Shown here piece by piece: positions 1 through 10,135 of a DNA stretch of 64,000 nucleotides. The number at the start of each line of letters is the position of its first letter. Position 1 is the stretch's first letter. The translations under genes were made by a program, and so were the position numbers. Source of the DNA: Berberis thunbergii (Eukaryota; Streptophyta; Magnoliopsida; Ranunculales; Berberidaceae). The stretch covers positions 186,001 to 250,000 of the forward strand of contig QNQO01000593.1 of assembly GCA_003290165.1 (NCBI GenBank). Reading direction: 5' to 3'. Under the pieces are notes generated by a model. The model made no database searches, was not told the DNA's origin, and saw only the letters and a program-made list of their open reading frames with translations.

Positions 1-1036
1 TTGATGAGATCACTGGCTATTTTATGGCCCTTTTTAGCCGTAATACCATTGCTTTCTTATTTGTTCATCTTGCATTACCGTGATTCTTTTGATGGAGAGG
101 CCTCGAGATGTGTGTGTATTGAGAGTGCATTACACCGAGCTCCAATCGTTGAGATGTACCGTTAGCATTGATAATGGTATTTATGGTGATAATTGAGGAC
201 ACACCATTGTCTTGTTCTATTTTCTTGGTTTGATCCGGAAACAATGGTGGGGTTCTCTCCGAGTAGAAAGGAAACAAAATGTTACTGTTTGAGTGTAAAT
301 GTTGATGGGACTCTGCACCAATAGGGAAGGGGAAGGGTCCCTTTGGTACAATTACTTGTCTGCTCGCTCTTTATAGGTTGCGTGAAAGGTGTTCAATAAG
401 GTATCAGAATTTGCTTTTGTGCTGTCTGAAATTATTGCAGTAAAAGTGGTGGAAAAGTAGGTTTGTTTGATTGGTTAATTTTGATGGGTAGGTAGTGAGA
501 GGGGGGGCCTCTTGCTTTTCTATCCAAAGTAGTAAATGGTTACTATTTACGAGCACCGTGAATTTAACTTACAGGACTTGTTTGTTTGTCGCAACTTTTC
601 TAGAGAGGCAGGTTGGACAAGCCAGGCACGCGTCATCTAGGATGCCCTGATTCTAGGGGGCGAGGTGGATGCATGGTGGGCATCTCTAGGATGATGATCG
701 GTATTGAGCCAGGCTTGGCGCAGACCTAGCTTGTCCGGTCTAGCTCTCTAGAATTAGGGTCATTTGTTTGATAAAATTGGTTTTATTTTACTTAAAATTC
801 ATTAATTTTGGTGTTGGTGTGAGATCCATCTTTTCATTTTCACCCCGTGATTATGCATTTCTATCCCAAAGAAATGTGGTTGATGCATGTGGGGCTAATA
901 TATGACATTTGCAAAGCTTAACGCACTATTTTGACTGTTGATAGAAAAAACCAATTTGGTGTATTGACACCAAGATTGGCAATACCGTCAGAAATGAGTT
1001 AAAACAACGTAATGAACATGGGATTGCTATTCCAGT
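1..1036. other. Spacer without recognisable gene
   Basis: No ORF here has a domain, a splice signature or a convincing codon pattern. The only structure I see is the inverted repeat at 598-754, listed separately. The short ORFs at 65-277 and 926-1180 look like chance. Confidence 0.5.
598..754. repeat. Imperfect inverted repeat, possible fold-back MITE
   Basis: The left arm starts TCTAGAGAGGCAG and contains GGACAAGC. The right arm, read in reverse complement, starts TCTAGAGAGCTAG and also contains GGACAAGC. Inside them a second pair (CATCTAGGATGCCC and GGGCATCTCTAGGATG) repeats the arrangement. I found no clear target-site duplication, so the element class is open. Confidence 0.35.
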
Positions 1037-2489
1037 TAGGGGTGGGCATTCCATCCCGTGATTCTGATCCCGTTTCGATTTGTTCGGGTCTTTATGACAT
1101 TGATTAATCTCATCCTGATTCCGTCCCAATCTAGAATGACATGGGATGGGATGGAGATTTTCAATCTCGTCCCATCTCAAACATATTTTTTAATATTTAT
1201 TATTAATACTTTAAATATTTTTATTTATATATTTATTTTAGATTTGCAATACTTGAATGCCCATATAAATTCACTGATGGAGATAACATTTCAGTAACTC
1301 AGTGTGTCTCTTACTTACACATCTGTAAACTAATATCTTGATTCTTAATCATGATCTGATCACTTCATTGGAATTCTGAAAGCACTTAAGGTTCTTGTTT
1401 TTCTCATTTATTCCTTTAGGGTCCCTGAAGAAGAATAACAAAGCGAAGAAAATAGATTCAAGATAAGAGAAAGAAAACAACAAAAACAACACCACACGGA
1501 ACACGACACGCCTCCTCCCCCTCCTACTTCTGCTTCATCAACAACAACATCAGCAACAGAACTCGGTTGTTTGGAAATCAGAAAACAACGTAAAAGGCTC
1601 AAAGCTACAAGCCTACAATGACTCACTCAACTCCTCCGCCAAGTCCACTGACTCCAATCCTTACTCTGATTCTTCCATCCGCCGAGTCAAAGCACAACGC
1701 CTTATTCAACGCCTCCGTTATTTACTTTTAGACATCTTCTTTTTTGATCCAACTTGTTATCGCTCAGATCCAGGTCGGCAAGTCCAACTTCTCTTCGATC
1801 CAACTCCAAGCAATCCCTCCTGATCTCACTCAACCTCGCCGGACCAGATCCAACTTCTTTAGCTTTCCGTTGCACAAATCCATCGATTTTTACAAGTAAG
1901 ATCTCGGTGGTTTCAGTTCATTTGAATTGCATTTGGTAAGATCATTTTTTTTTACAAGTACAGAGTGAAGGATGATTGCTAAAATATCTAAGCGAATATC
2001 CCTTGGTAATTCTGATGTTCTGAAGTTTGGCTGGATTGTTTTGTGCATTTCTAAAGTTGTATAGAAAAACACCTTGGTATTGTCAAAATCCTATTAAATA
2101 TACCTTGTTTGATTTGGTTGACCTACAATCCTTCTAGTGGTTCACGCCCTAGAAAAAACAATTATGCTCATGCTACATTGAACATGTAGGAAGAAAGAAA
2201 ATTGTTGATATTTACTTTTATGTTGGAAGGAATAAATGTGTGATTTTAGTGGTCTTGCCCTATCAACAGATGAAGAATCTGTTAACAGTAGCATGTTGTA
2301 TTGAGTTACATTATATTACGTTGCAATATGTTACAGATCTGATTGTGTTTCTAGCAGTAATTTATAGTTTTATACCTATTTGATTTTTAAAAAATTTGAT
2401 CAACAAATAGAGCAACCCATTTGGGAAGGAACGAGGTTGAAATGAGGTCTATCTCGTCTTGATCCCATTCCATCCCGTGCCCACCCCTA
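1037..2489. mobile_element. Non-autonomous hAT-like element, TIR TAGGGGTGGGCA
   Basis: The left end is TAGGGGTGGGCA and the right end TGCCCACCCCTA, an exact inverted pair. The flanking 8-mers ATTCCAGT (1029-1036) and ATTCCAAT (2490-2497) match at 7 of 8, and 8-bp target duplications are the hAT hallmark. Subterminal DNA is rich in CATCCCGTCCC-like words in opposite orientation at the two ends. No transposase is encoded. The centre (about 1400-1970) has different, C- and CT-rich composition resembling a plant 5' exon, so it may be captured host DNA. Two other elements in the window have the same TIR (27282-27874 and 51978-52507). Confidence 0.8.
1405..1940 (+). other. Exon-like segment inside the hAT-like element
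   Basis: This stretch is CT/CA-rich with Ser/Pro/Thr-rich short frames, unlike the AT-rich ends of the element. One frame at about 1622-1760 reads as a short Ser/Asp- then Arg-rich peptide, but it lacks an upstream start and I do not recognise the family. Followed on the plus strand, the sequence reaches GTAAGATC at about 1895, which could be a splice donor. It is plausibly a transduplicated gene fragment; capture is inferred from composition only. Confidence 0.25.
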
Positions 2490-2582
2490 ATTCCAATCGA
2501 TAATTTGCTAATAACAAGTTTCAAAGATGTTGCTAACTTCATCTACTTGAATAACCAAGTCAGTCAGCGACTTATTTGGGTA

Positions 2583-3430
2583 CTAGAGTATGGCCTGTGC
2601 CGTTGGCTCCCAACATAATTTATTTTTGCCAAATATTTTGCACTGAACACCTCCGTCACTATCCCCATATTCGCTCTCAATCAGTATTGAAGTGTAACGC
2701 CGAGAATGAATTATTCCCCAATCTTTAAATTCGCCAAACATGAAGTTTAAAGTTTTTGTTTAAATATGCATTAAGATGTCCGACTCATTTTTTTTTTCCT
2801 GGTATGATCGATCAGTTTCATTTCTTTAAAAATATTAAAGACGTAAAATATATTATATGTTTCCAATTATAAAATATATATATTTAAAATTTTAGCGCTT
2901 GTATTGATTATTCATTTTGTTGGAAAGATTTTCAAAAATGCATTTCAACGATACTATGTTTTCCAAAATTCGACAACGATGTAGATAGTTATGATAATTT
3001 AAAAAAAAAACTATATTTTCTCTCTCCGCCACATGTACATTTCACCAACTTTTTTTAAAAAAATTCATTATTTTTGCCCTTTTACATGTTTTATATTTAC
3101 CAATATGCCATTATACAAAATGAATCTCAACCCTCAAATTTAATATATTTTGCAACTTTCAATTCTAACCATCTTTTATCTCCATTGCTTATGATTTGAC
3201 TTTGTCCCAGTCAGCAGTGAATAGTAAAACACCTATCTGAATTGTAAGATAGACCATTTTACATGTTTTATATTTACCAATATGCCATTATACAAAATGA
3301 ATCTCAACCCTCAAATTTAATATATTTTGCAACTTTCAATTCTAACCATCTTTTATCTCCATTGCTTATGATTTGACTTTGTCCCAGTCAGCAGTGAATA
3401 GTAAAACACCTATCTGAATTGTAAGATAGA
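2583..3430 (-). mobile_element. Short Helitron-like element (B), non-autonomous
   Basis: Read on the minus strand, it begins TCTATCTTACAATTCAGATA at 3430 and ends CTAG at 2583, followed by host T. A short hairpin (GCC-AAC-GGC) sits about a dozen bases before CTAG. These are the Helitron signatures: 5' TC, 3' hairpin plus CTRR, insertion between A and T, no target duplication. It abuts the 3' CTAG of element A with no bases between. Its 5' terminal 176-177 bp is present twice in tandem. There is no helicase or Rep ORF. Confidence 0.65.
3077..3430 (-). repeat. Near-perfect 177-bp tandem duplication (two units)
   Basis: Units 3077-3253 and 3254-3430 appear identical apart from one base near the unit edge (CCCTTTTACATG versus CCATTTTACATG). 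On the minus strand each unit starts with the same Helitron-type 5' terminus TCTATCTTACAATTCAGATA. Near-identity in non-coding DNA implies a recent event. The shared terminus suggests a replication-coupled duplication of a Helitron 5' end. Confidence 0.85.
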
Positions 3431-3705
3431 CTAGTGTAATACCCGTGCCGTTGGCAGTACTACAAAGTACATCGCACTTTCACGGAATTGTCGAATTATT
3501 GCAATTGGGTTTTTATTTCATTACTTAAAAAAACTCCTACAATGAATTAACTTTGATTAAAAAAAAAACTCATGTAATCAAGAACAACAACATAAACCAA
3601 CCGAATCTGATAAAAAATGGTTCAAAGTTTTATTTTTCAATCTGAACTAATGGAACTCCATAGAAACTCAAAAAGATTGGATTTTGAACAAAGGGGTTGT
3701 TTAAA

Positions 3706-4765
3706 ACATACCTGGGAGCTAGGAACCTTGAGGAGAGACAGTTTCGTGTGGATCTGGTGGTGAAGACTGAGAGACGCTGCCTGAATCTTATGACTATTGA
3801 ATCTTTTTGAACCCATTAAAAAACACCAAATTAATCAAACCCATTTAAAAAAACCACCAAATTAATTAAACCCATTGAGCAAAATTTGCAAAATATGGCA
3901 TACAAAAGGATAAAAAAAAATGACCTCGAAATTGGGGGAACTCACATCCGTTTGCGAGATTCTCTTATCCGAACTGTTTGGTCTTCTGGCATATAGATGA
4001 AGGAGAATAACCAAGTTGAATGGAGCTTGTTGGCGCCATCACAAATGAAGGAAGAAGAACCCTAGCACACACGGTGAAGATGAGCAAGATTGCAAGGACT
4101 GTAAGACAAACAAAATGCAACAGAACCGAAGAATTAGTAATATACTAATAGTATTCAAAATCATTTAAATAAAGAATCAGAAAAACAAACAATGAACTGA
4201 AAAAAAAATGGCAAAGATAAGGGATTAATCAATACAAATCACACACTCCAAAACAAAAAGGCTTTGCATTGGCATTTGATTCCCATTAAACACGAAAAAT
4301 AACATTGTGTTCATGATATAATTAAGTGTTCATAAGATAACATATCAGCGTATCTATAGGCTCATCGCCCAGACACACCGATATGATATCTTATGGGCCT
4401 ATGGACACATTGGAAGTGAGCTTAAGCCTAAAAATAAAAATAAAAAATTTGGGTTTTAGGTTGAAGACTCTGCTCACCTAAAAATCATCAGATGGCTGAT
4501 GTTGTTTACCTAGCTCCCACCAATGGGTCAACCATAAATGATGAATCCCTGAATGCAACTTGTATTTGAGTATTTTTGTGACCTATCCTGAATCATGTCA
4601 GCTTTGTTTCTTCCTACAAACTTGCTCATAATAACAAACATAAATGAATTGCAACGGTTTCTGTGTCTCATATTTTATCTTGAATAGGTATTGTTTGGTG
4701 GTCCTTGAATTGAGACACCCTTCCAACAACAGAATCTCTCTTTACAATCAATAATATCATTGAGT

Positions 4766-4802
<37 letters not shown>

Positions 4803-5605
4803 CAGTTCAAGCACCCCAAACTCAAACATCAAAGCAAAAAAAAAGCTCATCAATCAAACACTTGTGAGCTGTTTCAACTCCCATCATACAACCGAGGACA
4901 TCTATCTTACAATCTGACCAAAAACGGAAAGCAAAGACCTTACATTACCTTACACCTCAACAATCAAAACCCATTAAGATATTTTCAAAATTACCTTACC
5001 TTAAACCAAAAACGGAAAGCAAAGACCTTACATTACCTTACCTTAAACCAAAAACCCTAACCCAAACCTAATCACAAACCACACAAATTGACCACCAAGA
5101 AAACCAAATCAATCACACTAATGTCAACCAAATGAAGGATTCAAAATTACAACTTTTTAGTGAATTCGAGTTACCTGGATTGAGAGAGCGAACCCGGCGG
5201 AAGAGATTGCGAGCGCAAGCAAGGCAGAGATCTCTGGTGAGGAAAGGGCAGAGAACTCAGCAGCATTTCCTCAGCAGCGATTTGGAGTTCTGATGGTTTG
5301 GGGAAGAGAGACTGAGATCTCTCGATCTCTCTTACTGTGAGTGAGTGAGCGAGTGAGAGAGACTGAAATCGATTTGGGGAAGAGAGAAAGAGTGATCGAT
5401 TTGGGTTTGAGTAAGATATTTTCTTTTTCTTCTTCTTTCGTCCTCTCCGTCTTTCGTCCCTCTTCTTCTCTGCTTCGAGACTCGGTGGTGGGTTAGGGTT
5501 TGAGCAGTTTGGGGGAGATGGAGGATAGTTTAGGGCTGAATCACAGAGGAAGAGATGGGAGGTGGTGGAGAGAGCGAGGAAAGCATCGGGGTTAAAAATT
5601 TTCAC
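3706..5605 (-). pseudogene. Captured gene fragments within Helitron A
   Basis: Three minus-strand segments look like exons. First, 5605-5175 is CT-rich like a plant 5' leader and ends in AATCCAG followed by GTAACT. Second, about 4100-3950 contains an ATG with a 24-codon Ser/Thr-rich frame ending in TAA (resembling the start of a transit peptide) and a possible donor. Third, about 3790-3712 ends CCCAG followed by GTATGT. The long frame at 5171-5605 has low-complexity Ser/Pro and Lys/Arg content and probably is not a protein. I do not recognise the donor gene. Confidence 0.35.
4769..4802. repeat. Poly-T tract
   Basis: An uninterrupted run of more than 30 T residues on the plus strand. On the minus strand, the coding sense of the captured fragments, it reads as poly-A. 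That could reflect a retrotransposed piece, though simple slippage is equally possible. Confidence 0.7.
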
Positions 5606-5692
5606 TTAAAGTTCTGCTAAAGACATAACATTGCCACGTAGGAAAAACACTTGCCACGTAGGACAAAAGACCTCTTTGAATTGTAAGATAGA

Positions 5693-6556
5693 TTTGAATT
5701 GCATATACACATTCAGAGTCAAGTTTTTGAAAAAAAACACTAATTTTAAATTCGACGAAGTTTTGGCTTTGCTAATTTGGGCACGAAAAGTTTTTTTTTT
5801 CAAAAAATCAAATATAGAAATGTGTTTGCTCAATGGTTTTGCAAACGACTGTGATGGCTCTTAGTAGCCATTCTCCAGACATCTAATAGTTGACTTAGTT
5901 GGTCTTTCATAGAAAGAAAGAATGTATACTACATAATTTCAAGTTCTAATCATAGTGAAACAACTAACCAAGAAAGAAATTGAATTACCAAGAAGAAGAA
6001 TTGGATTAGAGAGTGACTAAGACATCGAACAATCATCCAATCGTAGCCATATACGTGGCACAAATCAACCTTTATTTCAGAAATTTAGGATCTTGGCTCA
6101 AGATAGAAAAGCCATAATGCAGACCCTTAGGCTAGAATAATCTCAAGGCCCATTTAAACTACTCCTAGTCCAACTAGGACAAGGACATTAAGTTCCAAAG
6201 GGAAACAAATACCAAAGAAGATGGGTACAATAACATAACTTGATAGAGGGAGGATCCGGATAAGATTTTCTTTTTTTATTGTGCAAGGAGGTAGAATCTA
6301 GGAAGTAAATCTCTTATTATATAAGGTAAACAAGAGGAAGGACTAAGGTATACAACCCTAATTTTATTGTCAAAAATTTGAGTGCATCAGAAAGGCTCCA
6401 TGGACAATAAATTTAATTGAATAGCACAACTAATTCAAGCGTATGAACAAAGTTTCCGAAGATTGCGTTAGTCTATATAGACCTTTCAACCCGCTCAACC
6501 GCCACTTGAACTAATGAGACCTAACTGAAGTATTTGATTGACTTTCTAATTTTTTT
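5693..6556. other. AT-rich spacer
   Basis: No gene is visible. Positions about 6305-6365 share an approximately 60-bp sequence (ATAAGGTA.ACAAGAG ... CTAAGGTAT.CAACC) with about 10158-10215, so part of this spacer is a dispersed repeat, probably transposon-derived. Confidence 0.45.
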
Positions 6557-6747
6557 GAGTGATTCTATGTGTCGAGGGAAAGGGCGAGGAAATCAGCGAG
6601 GTAAACGAGGTGGCGGGGGGTGAACCGTTCACCCCCCTCGAGATGCGCGCGCGGAAAACATCTCGAGGGGGGTGAACGGTTCACCCCTCGCCACCTCGTT
6701 TACCTCGCTGGTTTCCTCGCTCTTTCCCTCGACATTTAGAATTAATG
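6557..6747. mobile_element. Fold-back Mutator-type MITE, copy 1
   Basis: A 191-bp element that is almost wholly palindromic: arms of about 75 nt differ at only a few bases around a loop of roughly 10-15 nt. Within each arm the core GGTGAACCGTTCACC is itself palindromic. It is flanked by exact 9-bp direct repeats AATTTTTTT (6548-6556 and 6748-6756), and 9-bp target duplications are characteristic of Mutator-like elements. It encodes nothing. Copies lie at 6795-6985 and 45505-45702. Confidence 0.85.
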
Positions 6748-6794
6748 AATTTTTTTAGCATATATGTCAAAATTTCAGTTGAAGTGAAAAAAAA

Positions 6795-6985
6795 GAGTGA
6801 TTCTATGTGTCGAGGGAAAGGGCGAGGAAACCAGCGAGGAAAAGGAGGTGGCGGGGGGTGAATCGTTCACCCCCCTCGAGATGCGCATGCCGAAAACATC
6901 TCGAGGGGGGTGAACGGTTCACCCCCCACCACCTACTTTTCCTCGCTGGTTTCCTCGCTCTTTCCCTCGACATTTAGAATTATTG
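6795..6985. mobile_element. Fold-back Mutator-type MITE, copy 2
   Basis: Also 191 bp and the same family and orientation as copy 1, 47 bp downstream of it. It has its own exact 9-bp target duplication GAAAAAAAA (6786-6794 and 6986-6994), different from that of copy 1. The pair is therefore two insertions rather than one locally duplicated block. The termini GAGTGATTCTATGTGTCGAG are identical in both copies. Confidence 0.85.
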
Positions 6986-6994
6986 GAAAAAAAA

Positions 6995-8082
6995 TGTATG
7001 TAGTTTAGGGAATAGATATTGATATTAGTTGCCCTTTGTTCTTGGTGAAGAGTTTGTAGCCAAAGAGATGCAATTCACTCAAACATGCATTGATATTTGT
7101 TTCAAATCTACAACTTGATGGGATGGATCTCATTACATGCACAAGAGTGTTTAAGCTATGGTACTCAAGTCATCTCCGACGTCAAGTTCGTGTTGCACAT
7201 CTTAACAAGCACAATTGTTCATGAAAGTGTATCGAACAATTTGCAAAGATTTTACAAGAAACACATGAATTGCTGCTCGAATGATTGATCATTGATTGTC
7301 AATATTTACAACAATTCCAAAGCCAAAATCAAAACCGGGTGGGAAATGAAAACTTAGTTCTTGAATTGAGTCTGAATTCCTGCTTCGCGCCAAATTAGCG
7401 GTGGTACTATTATCCAATTGGTTTATCCATCCCAATTTCTTAGAAACACTCGATTTTACTTGCCTTTGTTTTAACATGAGAGTGGAACTGGTTGGGAAGA
7501 CTAAGAAATTGGCCCAGATGAGAAATCAATTTTTTGTGCCTTTTTGGCTTGTTTACGGGTATCGTTCTCTTGTTTTGCAAACTTGTGAATGAGAGGGTCC
7601 AAATTAAAAATGTCCTTCTCTACTGCCTCGAGATATGAGATCTGATCAGTAGCATTTCTATGTTCCTGTGCACTTTCCTCAACTCGGCTATTCTGCCCTT
7701 TCATGAACTCCAACTCCCAGTGAGTCAACACATCGTTCCGAGTTAGCTACCGAGGTCGGGAAGATACTTGGAAGACCTTTTCCCTTATCCAACAGACAAG
7801 GTCATGAGGACTCGGCCGACGAAGATGCACTACACGAAACAAAACTTGGTTGCACAGGTGGTGGTAGCACAAGCTTTACGACCCGTGGGAGAGAATGTCG
7901 AAAAAGACTTGAGATTTGGGTTGCCAGACTTGATGCTGCTGTCTGCAAACACTCTGTTGGGAATTAACAAACACCAACATTGTAGATTGCCCACTCGACA
8001 GTGCCACTGGTGACCAACAATCATGGAGTCAATCGTCGACCTCATAAAAAGGCCCATTAGCTTCAACAACATGCTCTACCTA
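6995..8082. other. Spacer with possible retroelement remnants
   Basis: Short minus-strand frames at 7289-7731 and 7830-8072 follow the LINE-like fragment at 8083-8763 in the same orientation and may be its decayed continuation. They are interrupted and show no motif I can name. Nothing on the plus strand is convincing. Confidence 0.3.
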
Positions 8083-8763
8083 ATGAAGAGGTACCCCAAG
8101 AACTCTGGATAGGAAATCAAACGAAGATTCTTGCCTAATATTAGCCGATTGTTCTGGCTCTTTCTTGGCAGTTGAAGAATTGGGATGACTGAAACTATTA
8201 TTTGAAACCACTTGAGCATAAGACCTAAGACAGGGAAGGGGATGCGCACTGTGATGAGTGAAAGTCCCGACTTTGGAAGTTTGAGGCCTAGGCATACGCT
8301 GTTTCCGATGCATCAAAGTTGCCCCTGTCACTTGCTTGGCAAGAATTAACCAGCCTTTGCCACCTTGATCGGCCAGAACCCTCAAAGTCTTGGATCCAGG
8401 GCGCCAGCCAACCATGTTTGAGAGAAAAACACCACCTTTATTTGACTCGTTTACCACTATCATCCACTGATTCCTTTCATTCCAGCCTGTAGAGAAGTTG
8501 TATTTGCCTGCTGCCACAACTTTCTCAAGCTGAGAACCTAACCAAATTCTCATATTAGAATCCAAGAAACGTTAACCACAAAACCTCGTACTTGATTCAA
8601 AGAGGAAAAAACCATCAATGGTCTTTAGAGTTCCAAACTCCTTCCCTTCGATTTTAACCACTATTTGACTATCATCAACAAATTCCATCTTCAGATCGAT
8701 CCACCTCAAAGTTGCACCGTTCACTATTCCATGTAACACAGGCACCCGAAGATCCCATGGCAA
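8083..8763 (-). pseudogene. Decayed plant LINE ORF1-type protein
   Basis: One reading frame runs from about 8763 to 8083, broken by a single in-frame TAA (about 8571-8573) between ...TRFCG and RFLDSNM. The central part has the pattern seen in ORF1-like proteins of plant LINEs: W.GSQLEKVV, a GGVFL strand, GGKGWLILAKQV, then a proline/serine linker containing SYAQVV. I know this pattern (GG.FL, GGW..LAE.L, SYA.VV) from predicted plant retroelement proteins. No reverse transcriptase follows on this strand, so it is an orphan fragment. A short non-transposon gene is possible but less likely given the stop. Confidence 0.45.
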
Positions 8764-8804
8764 CCATTGTGCACCTTAGTTTCTCGCCCTCGCTCACCTG
8801 TGAA

Positions 8805-9010
8805 GAGAATCCTCACTTGGAAGATAAACATTCACCTCGCTGGAAGAAAAACCCTCGCTAAAAGAGATGCCCTCATCCTCGTATGATTGATCGGAGAAGT
8901 CCTCACCTTGCTGTGAAGAGAAGCCCTCACCTTGCTGTCAAGAGAAGCCCTCACTCTCACTGTCAAGAGAAAACCTCACCTTCGTCTCACCTCGCTGTTG
9001 GAGAAGAGAA
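8805..9010. repeat. Degenerate 20-30-bp tandem repeats
   Basis: Variants of CCCTCACCTTGCTGT.AAGAGAAG occur at least five to six times in direct orientation with spacing of roughly 25-40 bp. It behaves as a minisatellite; no coding role is apparent. Confidence 0.55.
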
Positions 9011-9868
9011 ACCCTCATTGGAGAATAGAAATAAATAACTATTTCTACTGCAAAAAAAAAATCCCTATTTCGTTAGCTTTATTTTGGGTGAACCATAGTC
9101 TCTACTTCACCACCAATAACTCTCACATCTACTTCTACTATTACATCTACATGTTATATAATTGTAAATATTCAAACATCAATAAGTGAAAAAGCTTATC
9201 AAGTTTTGATGGTAAGCTTGCAGCTCATCTTCACCATCTGTTAGGTCAATTCTGTTGCATGAGGCAAAATTAAATTTAAATTTATTTTAAGAGGTTAAGT
9301 TAATGCCAGTAATTTATTTTAAGGGATTAAGTTACTACTAATTAACAACACTTAATTGATTTTCTTGTAGATCTCATAGTGTCATGAACGCAATCAAACA
9401 AGTTAATAGAAGGTTTGAAGTAAGCAAGATTTTGAAGGAGTACATGTACATTGAATGTTAAAGCACAATGTAAATTCATTTGATGTTCATTGGATGTTCT
9501 TGAAACAAAGTTTGATGTTCTTGCAACAATGTAAATTCATTTGATGTTCATTGGATTAATAACACATTGTAATCAAATGTCTTAGCATCATTGCAAAAAC
9601 ATGATATAACACAATGCAATTCAAATGACACAACGTTTTTGCAATTCAAAACCTGACGTAGCACTTTCAAGCATCAACAAAGCAAGCTGAATATACAACC
9701 TGACACAACATCCTTGCAAAAATATGAATTTACAAGTATAAAAAGTCTGACATCCTTGCATTTTTGCACAAAATCAATATGAATTTACAAACATTCAATA
9801 CCTAACAACTTGAAGTGTATCATTCCAACAAGCATTCAATACGATACCAACAAAAAAATAAAATTCAT
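9011..9868. other. AT-rich spacer with local word repetition
   Basis: No gene is visible. Around 9475-9555 the words ATTTGATGTTCATTGGAT and TTCTTG.AACAA recur, and 9575-9800 repeats short motifs with CATCCTTGCA, suggesting old tandem duplication. Confidence 0.45.
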
Positions 9869-10135
9869 TTAACGGAACTTCTTGGCATCAAGATTAGCAC
9901 TTGAAATCAGTACCTTGAGATCAATTCTATATTTGCATATATCCTTGACAAGACCAAACAAAATAACTGTCGAAAGTGTTCTCTCATGAGCCGCATCCAC
10001 CATCAACGCACCATAGCTTTGCATTGCCACAGCGAACCTCTTCCTCTGATCGTCATATGCTTCAGGCATCCTGTAATATTTAAACCCATCCGTGGCATCC
10101 TCTTCCGACCTCTTCTTGGCAAGTTGGTAGAGCTT
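9869..10135 (-). pseudogene. Internally deleted fragment of a DEAH-box pre-mRNA splicing helicase
   Basis: The frame contains two blocks I recognise from the Prp2/Prp16-type spliceosomal RNA helicases of plants (MEE29/ESP3 group). The N-terminal linker KYYRMPEAYD...KRFAVA is fused directly to the motif II-III region (DEAH box, HERTLST, ILFGLVKDI, LLISSATLDA in intact family members). The roughly 200 residues that normally separate them, including Walker A, are absent. Key residues are also altered: DEAH reads DAAH and motif III SAT reads SAN. It cannot encode an active helicase and is best seen as a captured or retroposed remnant. The ORF extends upstream only into a dispersed repeat. Confidence 0.75.

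Larger units (their letters stand above)
3431..5692 (-). mobile_element. Helitron-like element (A) carrying exon-like sequences
   Basis: Minus-strand 5' end TCTATCTTACAATTC at 5692 follows host A (5693). The 3' end is a TGCC-AAC-GGCA hairpin, 11 nt, then CTAG at 3434-3431. The 5' terminal 15 nt and the 3' hairpin are shared with element B, so they belong to one family. No Rep/helicase coding is visible, so it is non-autonomous. Its interior has several GC-richer exon-like stretches with good splice donors on the minus strand, typical of gene capture by plant Helitrons. A 32-nt T run lies at about 4771-4802. Confidence 0.65.

Noticed and set aside
3077..3430. CRISPR-like or satellite array
   Set aside because: Only two adjacent 177-bp units without spacers in a plant genome; explained by duplication of a Helitron end.
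5171..5605. 144-codon minus-strand frame as a protein gene
   Set aside because: Low-complexity Ser/Pro and Lys/Arg content and CT-rich DNA ending in a donor site look like a 5' leader captured in the Helitron.
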